From: DATMAM01 sp035559995
GTDB taxonomy: Bacteria; Desulfobacterota; Binatia; UBA9968
Length of the DNA: 64,000 nt
NCBI GenBank assembly: GCA_035559995.1
Contig: DATMAM010000010.1
Coordinates: forward strand, 13,133 to 77,132
Reading direction: 5' to 3'
Under the pieces are notes generated by a model. It saw nothing but the letters and a program-made list of their open reading frames with translations, did not search any database and was not told the origin of the DNA. A program made the translations under genes and the position numbers. Positions 1 to 8,458 of the stretch are shown here, one piece after another (the first letter of the stretch is position 1; each line of letters begins with the position of its first letter).

Positions 1-231
1 GATCATGCCAATCTCGGTGGTCACAAACCAGGGATGCGCAGCCGCTGTGGGATACCAAGCGTAGATTCGCTCCTCGAACGAAGCGCGGTCGATTTCGTCG
101 GGGAGATTACGCATCGCTTCAAATGCGTTCGGTGGGACCAACGCGATCGCCTTCCCCGGTCGGTTGCGGCCGACTCGTCCGAACCGCTGGAGAAACGCAG
201 CAGTCCGTGCAAAGCCATCACCATGGCTCAC
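1..231 (-). CDS. Partial ORF beginning at a Cas3/SF2 helicase motif VI
   Basis: An open frame runs from a GTG at 231 off the left edge (77 codons visible). About 14 residues in it reads FLQRFGRVGRNRPGKAIAL, an excellent superfamily 2 helicase motif VI (Q-x-x-G-R-x-x-R), followed by a stretch resembling the region after motif VI in Cas3 helicases. Motifs I to V would have to lie upstream, but that DNA encodes the end of Cas5 in another frame, and the same frame upstream shows no helicase motif. So this is either the surviving C-terminal part of a second Cas3-like helicase or a stand-alone C-terminal module. It overlaps the cas5 stop by 14 bases. The complete Cas3' at 5996-8011 has a different motif VI (QRIGRCARR), so this is not a simple duplicate. 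The start codon is uncertain. Confidence 0.5.
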   Translation of the reverse strand, partial: MSHGDGFARTAAFLQRFGRVGRNRPGKAIALVPPNAFEAMRNLPDEIDRASFEERIYAWYPTAAAHPWFVTTEIGMI

Positions 232-1039
232 GCACGCGATTCCACAAAGCCAGAGACACGCCGACAAGTTGGTTCCCGTTGGCACCGGAAAAGATTGGAA
301 CGCCTCGACGGAACCGCAGGTGTTCTTGCCAGATCGATGGCATGATGTCCCACTCCATTCGTCCACCTCTCAGGCGTGACCGGACCGGCACATAATGAAC
401 CAGCGTCTCGCCAGGTTGCAAAGGCCGACTAGGGAGGCTGCCCAGTTCGGTCACAGGCATGAGCGCTACTGTCTCTTCGTCCCCCGTAGCTGCCGTTGAC
501 CTGAATTCAATAATTTCCGGTCGAGCGCAGTAAAGAACCTCTAGACTTCCCTTCTTCGCCACGGGACCAAGCCGCCCACGCACTGCATCGTGCAAAAGCT
601 CCAAGGGCCTGTGCTCGGGAGCCGCCACCACGAATGTAATATTGTCGGCGAGCGCTTCCTCCACTACCGCGAGCTTTTTCCCTTCATTCCTGCCCGCAGA
701 CCACACTGTGGCTTCGTAATTGAAGATAGAGCCGAGGTGAGCGCGGAAGTGGCGCCGCGAGAGGCGCGATCCTGAAGGATACGCACCGAGAGCAAAGGCC
801 TCTCGGCACTTAGGGATGTCATGCAGGCTTCTCGCCTTTAGCCCGATCGTATTTCCCTCGTACCATCGGCCGCCCCCAGCAAGTTCTGCCAAGCACCCAG
901 ACGCGGCGGTCGGTGGGAGAAACGGGTAGCTCGACCACGTGACGTTGGACTTCAGCGCATTCCGCGCCATGAGCGGAGTGAAGAGAGTGGCACGAAGAAA
1001 CAACACAAAAATCGATTCGTCACTCACTGGCGCCACCAT
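218..1039 (-). CDS. csc1: Cas5-family protein of a type I-D-like complex (Csc1-like)
   Basis: About 273 residues. The N-terminal segment SYPFLPPTAASGCLAEL matches the glycine-bearing helix/loop typical of Cas5 RAMP proteins, which cap the 5' handle end of crRNA in Cascade complexes. The position directly after csc2 is that of csc1 in type I-D operons. The ATG at 1039 is chosen. A GTG at 1054 and a GTG at 1027 (8-base overlap with csc2) are alternatives, since conservation seems to begin only near residue 15. Translation is probably coupled to csc2 through this overlap. The C-terminus ends just where the helicase motif VI frame begins. Identification rests on one motif plus gene order, so the family is likely and the exact subtype less certain. 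Confidence 0.7.
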   Translation of the reverse strand: MVAPVSDESIFVLFLRATLFTPLMARNALKSNVTWSSYPFLPPTAASGCLAELAGGGRWYEGNTIGLKARSLHDIPKCREAFALGAYPSGSRLSRRHFRAHLGSIFNYEATVWSAGRNEGKKLAVVEEALADNITFVVAAPEHRPLELLHDAVRGRLGPVAKKGSLEVLYCARPEIIEFRSTAATGDEETVALMPVTELGSLPSRPLQPGETLVHYVPVRSRLRGGRMEWDIMPSIWQEHLRFRRGVPIFSGANGNQLVGVSLALWNRVREPW

Positions 1040-2249
1040 CGCCGCCGCTTCCACCGGAAGTACCGGCCTCCGTGTCTGCGTCTCCAGATACTTCTGTAGT
1101 CCTCTCGGCAGCCTTGCCCTGAAGTTTCTGCGCGTAGTCTCTGACCTCGCTTTTGAAGTTAGCCCTCCACTTGGAATCTGAGAGCTTCTTCTGGAACTCG
1201 ATCTGCTTCTGCCGCAGGTAGCCGACGGCCTGACTTCCGTAATACCGCTTCATCAACTCGTCTCGACCCTGATGCACGACGAGACAGCCCCCATCAACCT
1301 CAACTGTGAGCTCGACGTCGCCACCCTTCGCTGTCAGCGTGTTTGCTGCGGCTTCAACGTTGAAACCCTGGGCCTGAAGAGCCACTCGAAACGGCTCCAG
1401 GGAGGGCGGACTGTTCTTGGCTTGCGTAAATACCTCCGTGGTTTTTGCGAGATCGGTTTCCCACGCAGGGATCTTAGGTGCCGCAAACGGGAAAATGCCT
1501 AATGCTGATTCGTCCACGATGATGGCCGGCGCGCTATCGAGCTCGACATACTTGATCCCTCCCTGGGCGCGCGATGCGGCGGTGTATCGGTTCGAGTTCA
1601 GATTCTCTAGAAGTGCATGCGCGAACGCTCCAACCTCCCAATCCAGCACATGGATAAGGGACGTATAAACTGGGAAGCGAGTTCCGCCGACAATCACTTC
1701 TTCTTCGTGAATGCCAGCGGCTCCCGCCGTGGTCTGCGCCTTCTCATCAACTTGGTTTCGCGAGTGCCGGTTGAGGCATTGTGCAGTATCCTGGATCGAA
1801 AGTGAGGTGGCGTAAAGAAGACGCGATTTCGAATTGATCCCTTTCACTGCACTATCCTGTTCCTGAGTCGTCCCGGTGAAGCCGAACAGCCAGCAAATCG
1901 GACACATCCCGCAGAGCTTCGGAATATAACAGTCACCCTCATCCCAGCCAGCGCGGTCGCGAAACTCGTGGATCGTTCGCCGGTCCACACCGCGGCGCTT
2001 CGTACCGGCCCAGACCGCTTTTTCTACACTGCCATTAGGACCCAGAACCGTATCTTTCTCTGTAATGGTTGTGGCAATATCGGTCCCGTCCCCGAACCGA
2101 ACCTGCCCTGTAACCTCCAACAAAGCACTCACAAGCACCGTCTTCGTTCCAGTGGCATTAATGCCAGTGTACTGAGTCACGGACAACTTGCCATTTTTAC
2201 CTGACGGGGTCGCGCCGGTTTGTGCCTGTTGTTTCTTGCGTTGAGCCAT
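1020..2249 (-). CDS. csc2: Cas7 backbone protein, Csc2 family (type I-D)
   Basis: This 409-residue protein would polymerise along the crRNA spacer as the Cascade backbone. Features that fit Csc2 are the basic KRRGVDRR stretch (84-91), the Cys cluster C113-x2-C116-x2-C119 followed by W-L-F-G-F, the KSRLLYATSLSI segment, a GTRFPV motif and RYTAASRAQGGIK. The Cys cluster is the type of zinc-binding insertion known in Csc2 and Csm3 relatives. The last 30 residues (rich in Gly, Ser, Asp, Glu and Thr) are a flexible tail not expected in a typical 330-360 residue Csc2. A perfect AGGAGGT Shine-Dalgarno at 2263-2257 precedes the ATG, 16 bases after the cas10d stop, so this subunit is probably made in excess of the large subunit. 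Confidence 0.85.
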   Translation of the reverse strand: MAQRKKQQAQTGATPSGKNGKLSVTQYTGINATGTKTVLVSALLEVTGQVRFGDGTDIATTITEKDTVLGPNGSVEKAVWAGTKRRGVDRRTIHEFRDRAGWDEGDCYIPKLCGMCPICWLFGFTGTTQEQDSAVKGINSKSRLLYATSLSIQDTAQCLNRHSRNQVDEKAQTTAGAAGIHEEEVIVGGTRFPVYTSLIHVLDWEVGAFAHALLENLNSNRYTAASRAQGGIKYVELDSAPAIIVDESALGIFPFAAPKIPAWETDLAKTTEVFTQAKNSPPSLEPFRVALQAQGFNVEAAANTLTAKGGDVELTVEVDGGCLVVHQGRDELMKRYYGSQAVGYLRQKQIEFQKKLSDSKWRANFKSEVRDYAQKLQGKAAERTTEVSGDADTEAGTSGGSGGDGGASE

Positions 2250-2265
2250 TTCGCTTACCTCCTGC

Positions 2266-5007
2266 CTATCTCATCGATACGTTACGAATATTCAACATCA
2301 AAAGAGCTAGGGTACGAGCTTGCACTTCGCCGAGGAACTTGGTCCAGAGACCCGGGTCTTTACCGTGTTTTTCCTGAAAGGTTTCAATCTTAGTTTCAAG
2401 GGCGGTCTTCGGATGTTGATCTCGAAGGGCTACCCATACCCTAGCGGTTTCTTCGGCCGAGTTGGTCTCAACGGTAGGCTCCCTTCCATAAAGCTTCTCT
2501 AAACATTGCGATTTGGGCCAACCCTCACCGTCCCGCTCTGCTGAATCCGCCTCTTGGCAGATGACATAGAGAAACTTCGCGACACGGCCATCCTTAAAGT
2601 CGCGAACGATCAAGTTCGTATACTTCCGCGCTACACCTGAAACAGCGGACCCACTTTTTCGAACTTCCCTCTGAACAAGTGGCCGCACCAAATCCAAGAG
2701 GTAGTTCGAAAACTCAACAACGTCTTTATAAAAGTCGGAATGCACGTTATCTCCTCCTAACCCGAGTGCCAGTTTTGCCGCGTATTGTCGATTCCCTACA
2801 AACTCTCTCTCGAAAGCCTGAAGTCCTCCACTTAAAACATCGCGTTCTCGTCCCGGTCGCTCCGCCTCGGCGGCAAGATAGACGGCCGCGAACGGGCGTC
2901 CCTCGGTAAGCGCGCGCACCATCCGTTGGGCGACGACCTTTCTTTCGTTGGTCTCGTAGTAGTTCGGCAGACGCGCAAAGTACGAGAGGCCTATGGCCAC
3001 ATACGGGTGAATCTCTGACCAGAAGCTGGGTTGGTTCCCTTCGACCTGAACGCGCATAGGTCGGTCGAGGTTCTCAAGCAACGACCTGTGGTAGCGTAAC
3101 TGGACGTAGATCTGTGCCTTGGAATCCATTTGGCCCCGGCCGGATTTCTTCGATAACAGCAGGTACCGACTCGGGAGAACCAAGAGCGCACCGACTCGAT
3201 TTAGGACCTTGAGCGCAACCGGTCCGGACACGCCCTGCAGCTGTTCGTGAAGCGCGAAAAGTTCCAGGAAGTTGTCCGCAGGGAATTCGACTACAGTTAT
3301 ATTGTCGTTCGGATAAATCGCCGAGAGGTACGCTACAAACGCGCAATTGCTGCAGAGCTTCGGCTCGACAAATGATGTAGGGGACTCATACCAACGCTTT
3401 TTAGACTCCGGCAAAAAGCTCGCCGCACCCTTGAGCAGGTCAGATGTGGATCCGCATACGAGGCAGCGAGTGCCGGACACCAACGTAAGAGTCGTCGCCG
3501 ACACCATTGTTTGTGACTGTCCGACATGTCTAAGAATGAACGGCGGAGGCGACGCCGTATCAGGAGGGCCGACCACCGTGATCTTTCCGAGCCGAGGTAT
3601 CTGAAAAACCATTTTAGCTCCCGGTGGTTCTATCTTGTCAAGGAACCGGAGTGCGAACCTCTTGTCCTCCGGTATGCCCCTTAGAACCACTACGGGCCAG
3701 CCAAAGATGGCGATGTCATCGCGACCAGTGTTTCTTGCTAAGTGCCAAGCGAAAACATTCTTGCAGGCCTCTAAAACAGCGGCCCTTATCTCAGCTAACG
3801 CCTTTTCTTCGTTGGCCCTGAGGAACGCAATAAGCGCGTCCTTGCGCAATGAATCTGACAGGTCATCCACGAACTTTTCCCATTGTTTTACTTCTTCGCC
3901 AGTCAGCGATCTCGTTGCGGCTGCAGAAAGTCGAGATGCAAGAGACGAAATCAGCATCGAGCACGTCTTGTGTTCGGCGAAAATGGTCGCTACCCAGCGG
4001 TCCAAGTGATATGCCCCGGACCTCCATCGTTCTAGTTGATTCAGCGCCGCCTCAACGGCATCGTCGATCTCTTCGGCCTTCGCACTAGCAGTCTTGTCCG
4101 TCTGCGGCCACCTGACGCCGTCTCGTTTCCCTGGTTTCCGATTACCTCCGGTTCCTTCGCCGCGCCACAGCCCTCGGACGTATCGAAACGGCATCGGTGC
4201 CGCAACATCGAGGGCCTCGCTCACTAAGGTGGCAGCAATTTCATTAGCCACGGGCTTAGCGTCAGACCTGTTCAAGCCGTGCTCCCAAAGGTTCTCCACG
4301 GCCTGAGTATTCCTGGCATTCACGCCCAACGAGCTCTTCCACTTTTCAATGTCTTCACGAAAATAGAAATCGAGGCGCATGCCACCCTGACTTTGAAATT
4401 CACGTTCATGTGAGGGCAGAACCTGTAACAGAGCCTTAAGCACCGGCCCACGGCCAAGCGAATCCGTTACACTGATCGCTCCGATGTTCCCAACGGCCGA
4501 CAGGGTGGCCTCGATCCCGTCTTGCAAAGCATCCTCCACAAGCTTCGACTTCTGAAATTCTTGCCATATCTGCTGGGCGTCGGCCGGAAGTGATGATGCG
4601 GGCGGCGTCGGTTGCTCGGGAGCCCAGAGCAGTGCCATACCCTCGGTGACCTGAAGCGGAACTACAGCATAGCGCTGATACAGATGCTTTAGCAGTAGCC
4701 CGGTGAAGACACTGTAGGCGATGCGCATCCGCGGTTCGACTGGAACGGGAACCGTCAGCAGGTGCGTCGGCGCTGGCAGTGATTGGAGTTCGCCCTTTGT
4801 AGCACCTGTCCCGACGTACCGCATAAAAAAGCCGTCGTCATCTCGAGCAAAAAGCCCCGCCGCGCGCAGGAGGTTCCGAAAGTCACTCTGAGCGCGACTT
4901 CCCAGATTAGCTTTGAGCGCCAAGGCAGCAGCCACACCTTTGGCAGGCTCATCAGCATGGGCGAGTAGACACCAGACGATCTGTTGAATGGCTTCCTGAC
5001 GGTTCAT
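2266..5007 (-). CDS. cas10d: Cas10d-like large subunit (Csc3-like) lacking the HD domain
   Basis: Starting at the ATG at 5007, which overlaps the HD gene stop in an ATGA, the protein has 913 residues. The central zinc-finger pair C515-x2-C518 and C552-x2-C555 is the hallmark of Cas10-type large subunits. There is no intact GGDD cyclase motif, as expected for Cas10d rather than a signalling type III Cas10. Classical Cas10d carries an HD nuclease at its N-terminus. Here the first 130 residues show no HD signature, and the HD domain is the separate upstream gene. Its role would be PAM recognition and complex nucleation in a type I-D interference complex. An in-frame start at 5106 lies inside the HD gene and is rejected. 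Confidence 0.8.
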   Translation of the reverse strand: MNRQEAIQQIVWCLLAHADEPAKGVAAALALKANLGSRAQSDFRNLLRAAGLFARDDDGFFMRYVGTGATKGELQSLPAPTHLLTVPVPVEPRMRIAYSVFTGLLLKHLYQRYAVVPLQVTEGMALLWAPEQPTPPASSLPADAQQIWQEFQKSKLVEDALQDGIEATLSAVGNIGAISVTDSLGRGPVLKALLQVLPSHEREFQSQGGMRLDFYFREDIEKWKSSLGVNARNTQAVENLWEHGLNRSDAKPVANEIAATLVSEALDVAAPMPFRYVRGLWRGEGTGGNRKPGKRDGVRWPQTDKTASAKAEEIDDAVEAALNQLERWRSGAYHLDRWVATIFAEHKTCSMLISSLASRLSAAATRSLTGEEVKQWEKFVDDLSDSLRKDALIAFLRANEEKALAEIRAAVLEACKNVFAWHLARNTGRDDIAIFGWPVVVLRGIPEDKRFALRFLDKIEPPGAKMVFQIPRLGKITVVGPPDTASPPPFILRHVGQSQTMVSATTLTLVSGTRCLVCGSTSDLLKGAASFLPESKKRWYESPTSFVEPKLCSNCAFVAYLSAIYPNDNITVVEFPADNFLELFALHEQLQGVSGPVALKVLNRVGALLVLPSRYLLLSKKSGRGQMDSKAQIYVQLRYHRSLLENLDRPMRVQVEGNQPSFWSEIHPYVAIGLSYFARLPNYYETNERKVVAQRMVRALTEGRPFAAVYLAAEAERPGRERDVLSGGLQAFEREFVGNRQYAAKLALGLGGDNVHSDFYKDVVEFSNYLLDLVRPLVQREVRKSGSAVSGVARKYTNLIVRDFKDGRVAKFLYVICQEADSAERDGEGWPKSQCLEKLYGREPTVETNSAEETARVWVALRDQHPKTALETKIETFQEKHGKDPGLWTKFLGEVQARTLALLMLNIRNVSMR

Positions 5008-5999
5008 GCTGTAGCCCTGCGCCCGCCGCGACCGCGCTTGCGCGTTTCCTGTGGGTGCGCTTTCACGGGTCGAGTGGCAAAGTCCCTTAATGTTCTGAGG
5101 TCCCAATCCACCGTCAGAGAAAAATATCTGACGAGCAGCTCAACCTTCGGGAGATTTCCGTTTTCCATTGGTAGCCTCGACCGTTGCAGACGGACAACCC
5201 CTACCTTAAGTTCGTGATCCGGTTCGTGGACAACGGGCTCTGTGGTAACCTTGATCTCCGCGTCGCCGAAGAAATCCACGCCCTCAGGCTTCTCAGCTCC
5301 TGCCTCCACTTGCTGAACGACATATTCCGCCCAGCGGGAGCCCGCGTGGTCCGCGACGATAAGCCGGTAAAGGTCCCGGACCATGTTCTCGCCGTGCCGC
5401 GCACATGCCTCAACGATGCGATCAGGCTGAAAAGAGTGGTGCAAACGGACAAGATTGAGAACATAGTCGCAGCGTTGAGGATTGTCCGCCAGAACAAACG
5501 AGCCGTCGCGATACGGGTGCAGATCCGCCTCCGTGACCTCCGCCGCGTGGTTTCCAAAGGGCGGGTCGAGGTCGAGCCGGACCTCGCTCAAAGGTCCAGC
5601 ATCGTCTCGAACAGGCCACAGGCGTCTCCGCCCAGAGTTTTGGACAAAGTTCAAAAAACCACGGCACGCGTCGCTAGGCGACAAGCTTATAGGGTTCCCG
5701 TCCTCTGCATAAAAGTCGGTGCGGAGATGCTCCTCACGTGGGGCGGATCTCCGCCCGCACGCGCGGAAAAAGTCGTGGTGAGCCCCAATTTTCTTGCGGA
5801 CGTCATGAAGCGCGGCCCCAGCCCGCTGCTCTTCGGTGACGTCCGGGAAAAGCCACTGAAGCATCTCAACAACGTGCCGCACGTGCTCTTCAACCGAAAT
5901 GAAAACCAACTTCCTGAGAACAAAGGGATCGTCCGCGTCCCTCACCTGGATGATCTTGCCCGGGACAAAGATTCTCGGGTGTGGGTTGGGAATGGTCAT
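5004..5999 (-). CDS. cas3'': Separate HD-domain nuclease (Cas3''-like)
   Basis: This 331-residue protein carries the metal-ligand pattern of HD phosphohydrolase/nucleases: H39 or H42, the H65-D66 pair in AALHDVRKK, a His pair H187-H188, and D217 in VADHAGS. In type I systems such domains cut single-stranded DNA. The ATG at 5999 overlaps the cas3' stop in ATGA, and its own stop overlaps the cas10d start in ATGA, so three products are translationally coupled. The C-terminus ends in a basic tail (RKRGRGGRR). A free-standing HD gene between cas3' and cas10d is unlike the usual I-D arrangement, where HD is fused to Cas10d, and resembles I-A style splitting. The family call is firm; the nuclease role is inferred. 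Confidence 0.8.
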   Translation of the reverse strand: MTIPNPHPRIFVPGKIIQVRDADDPFVLRKLVFISVEEHVRHVVEMLQWLFPDVTEEQRAGAALHDVRKKIGAHHDFFRACGRRSAPREEHLRTDFYAEDGNPISLSPSDACRGFLNFVQNSGRRRLWPVRDDAGPLSEVRLDLDPPFGNHAAEVTEADLHPYRDGSFVLADNPQRCDYVLNLVRLHHSFQPDRIVEACARHGENMVRDLYRLIVADHAGSRWAEYVVQQVEAGAEKPEGVDFFGDAEIKVTTEPVVHEPDHELKVGVVRLQRSRLPMENGNLPKVELLVRYFSLTVDWDLRTLRDFATRPVKAHPQETRKRGRGGRRATA

Positions 6000-8011
6000 A
6001 CCTTGCTCTCCTCGCCAGTCTCGCGTCCCCCGGAGGGCTCGAACCAGTACAGTGGCAACTCGTACCTCCCCTTACGTAGTAGAACCTTTCGGACCCTGAG
6101 CCCAGGGGACGGTGAAGGAGGCGCTTTGGGTTCTTGTTCCGGCTTTGCAAATTGCCTCCTATACCTGAGACCAATGTTGGGATCGCCGTAGGGGACCGTA
6201 CCCTCCGGTTCTGGCTCAGTCTTCCCACGAGGATCGCCAAGAACGAAAACCAGAGGCAGCCCCAACGCGTAAATAGGCTGTACTCTGTTACCATCTTGGT
6301 TACGGCTTCGCGCGCTGATACCCGCGAGTCGCAAGGCTTCAACAAGGGTCCTCTCTTTGGAACCGCCGACAGCGAACCGTTGCGTGTATTGATTCGCCTC
6401 GTCGTATCCCTCGAACACCCATACACAGTATGGCGAGATATCAGCGGCCCCCGACACAGGGAGGAGCAGTTTTTCCTTAACCTCTTTTGACCGCCAGAAG
6501 TCCCGCGCAGGAATTCCGCCAATATAAGTCGCTCCGTTCCGTTGTTCACTGCGGACCACCGCAATCGACGGCTCCCAGTCTCGCGTGATAACGATACCCT
6601 TCTCCCAGAGTTCTCGGTTTTCCTGAACGAAGTCGTACACATACCGGTAGAGACTCTGATCCTGGAGATATTCCAGGCGGAGATGAATCCGGCCGAGATC
6701 TGGTATCGGGTTATGCGCGTTGAGTTCTTGTTTGATTTTGCCGTCGATCAAAGTTCCCTCAGGCCGATCCTTCAACAGTTCCCAGACTGTGGCGCCGCGC
6801 TGGCTCTGTTTACCAGGGTCGCGGATCAGGTAGACCTCACCCGTCTCACGCGGACGCCGAGCGCAACGGCCAATCCGCTGAACGAAACTGTCGCACTCGC
6901 ACAAATCGGTGATCATGACGTCTGAGGAGATGTCAACCCCGACTTCCATCGCCGAAGTCGTTACCAGGATAAAGGGTTTGCCCCGGGTTGGAGTTCCGTC
7001 TTCATCCGGCTTCCAGGTTTCATCCAGCTCCTTTAGTCGATCTAGGACTTGCTTGCGATAGGCAGGCATCTGATGGCCATGGTAGGCGAGGATGTTTCCG
7101 TTAAGACGATCAGCTCCACTTACGCGTGCAATCTCGGCTCGACGGGTGCCAGGCCCACGTGCTTCTACTTCTCGAATCAACCGACTCCAGATCTCGTGCA
7201 GACTATGGCCGTCACTCCGGAAGGGGACAACGGTATCGAGGACAACAATCACACGCCTGCCCTGGTCGAAGACTTGGAGCGCCTTGTCGATCACTGCACT
7301 TGAGGAGAGATGTCCTGCATACATTAGCTCTCCGGATCTGGGTTCGTCGTCCGTGACTTTTTTGAAGAAGGGGCCTTCGTTCGCATCCCGGGGAAAAAAG
7401 ACGCGCGCCTCATCCTCAACTGCCTCAACGAGAGCAGGTGGAAGTGTGGCCGACAGCAGAACCGTTTGAACGTTGCGCTCGTATGTTAGTTTCTTCAGCA
7501 GAAACCAGAAGTGCGAGAACGCAACATCTTCGTAGGCGTGCGCCTCATCAAGAATCAGAATAGTGCGTCGCGTGTTGTCGAACGCGATCCGGTAGGGGTA
7601 GAGGTAGCTCCATCGTCTCTTTCCGTACCCGAAAAGCCGGTACAGACATTTGTCAAGGCTGGTGAGGATGATATCGTCTCGATAGAAGGCTTTTTCGTCC
7701 TCATCACCTGTATCTACGGCTATGCTCTTGTCAGCCGCAAGAGATTTGATGCGGACTAGTTGATCTTGAAGCAGCGCCTTGGTCGGATAGAGCGCCACTA
7801 TTCGGCGACCAGTCTCCAGGGCTGGCAGGAAAGCTGCTTCTGTCTTGCCGCTACCCGTTCCCGCTGAGATAAGAGTATTACAGCCCTGGAGGATGTGAAC
7901 CCATGCGGCCTCTTGGAAGGGGTAAGGTGTTCCAAAACCGAGAGACCTGTAGGTCGCTCGACAATTAGCAAGGATTTCTTCATGTTCCACGATGACGCTC
8001 TCCCTCGTCAT
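5996..8011 (-). CDS. cas3': Cas3' superfamily 2 DNA helicase
   Basis: The ORF encodes 671 residues with Walker A AGTGSGKT (50-57), DEAH (155-158), SAT (187-189), motif V AMEVGVDIS (354-362) and motif VI QRIGRCARR (378-386), followed by a 280-residue C-terminal region. It has no HD domain, which is supplied by the next gene with a 4-base overlap. This would be the translocating helicase recruited to the R-loop in interference. The ATG at 8011 is the longest start. A GTG at 7990 preceded by a GGGAG sequence is a plausible alternative and would couple it to the small ORF ending at 7980. Cas3-like motifs plus context make the call strong. Confidence 0.85.
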   Translation of the reverse strand: MTRESVIVEHEEILANCRATYRSLGFGTPYPFQEAAWVHILQGCNTLISAGTGSGKTEAAFLPALETGRRIVALYPTKALLQDQLVRIKSLAADKSIAVDTGDEDEKAFYRDDIILTSLDKCLYRLFGYGKRRWSYLYPYRIAFDNTRRTILILDEAHAYEDVAFSHFWFLLKKLTYERNVQTVLLSATLPPALVEAVEDEARVFFPRDANEGPFFKKVTDDEPRSGELMYAGHLSSSAVIDKALQVFDQGRRVIVVLDTVVPFRSDGHSLHEIWSRLIREVEARGPGTRRAEIARVSGADRLNGNILAYHGHQMPAYRKQVLDRLKELDETWKPDEDGTPTRGKPFILVTTSAMEVGVDISSDVMITDLCECDSFVQRIGRCARRPRETGEVYLIRDPGKQSQRGATVWELLKDRPEGTLIDGKIKQELNAHNPIPDLGRIHLRLEYLQDQSLYRYVYDFVQENRELWEKGIVITRDWEPSIAVVRSEQRNGATYIGGIPARDFWRSKEVKEKLLLPVSGAADISPYCVWVFEGYDEANQYTQRFAVGGSKERTLVEALRLAGISARSRNQDGNRVQPIYALGLPLVFVLGDPRGKTEPEPEGTVPYGDPNIGLRYRRQFAKPEQEPKAPPSPSPGLRVRKVLLRKGRYELPLYWFEPSGGRETGEESKV

Positions 8012-8349
8012 CCAAAACCTTCAATTCACAACTCAGCGAAGCGAGTTCGGCGGCATGCCACGGTTCCGTATGCGTGTACCGAGTTCCTCGCGCCTGGCTC
8101 GTCGCTTTGAAGAACCGGGAGACGAGCATCTCGGGCTCGGCCTCGCGACAGGCTCCGGGGTTGCCGTGCGAGCTCGTCCAGCAGAACATCCGGCTCTATC
8201 AGACTCTGCTCGAACAGACTCTGCTCGTGCTCGCGACGCTTGGCGAGCTTTTCCTTCCATCCCCGCGCCTGCATCCAAGTAGCCGCTCCACTCACAATGT
8301 CTCGCCGCTCCATCATTCCTTGTGCCATAAGCCGTTTCGTCTTTTTCAT
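7980..8349 (-). pseudogene. Small gene between hsp70-like and cas3', probably frameshifted
   Basis: The 447-base gap between the Hsp70-like gene and cas3' has two complementary reading frames. From the ATG at 8349 the frame gives MKKTKRLMAQGMMERRD and a helical, charged segment up to DVLLDELARQP. It then degenerates into Arg-rich out-of-frame sequence. A second frame, ending at 7980, gives a protein-like C-terminus (EMLVSRFFKATSQARGTRY, then WHAAELASLSCELKVLDDEGE). Joining them at the CCCC run near 8160 would give about 122 residues. The upstream ATG overlaps the stop of a 19-codon GTG mini-ORF in ATGA, and the second frame overlaps the cas3' start. Either a frameshifted gene or two tiny genes fit. 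No family is recognised. Confidence 0.4.
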
Positions 8350-8458
8350 TTGCACGCGCCCGCGCTTGTGAATTCATCCGCAAGCATTTCTGGCTCCGCC
8401 TGCACCGCTCACACCGTGGTGTGGCGATTTTCGCGCCACCAACAGGATGCCGTCTCCC

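Noticed and set aside
21..224. 67-codon minus-strand frame starting MVMALHGLL
   Set aside because: It lies in the same DNA as the motif VI frame but gives an Arg/Ser-rich product without recognisable features; the other frame carries the conserved helicase motif.
2266..5007. Active Cas10 cyclase (type III signalling)
   Set aside because: No GGDD motif is found; a GLGGDN stretch near the C-terminus lacks the second Asp and context. Csc1/Csc2 neighbours point to type I-D.
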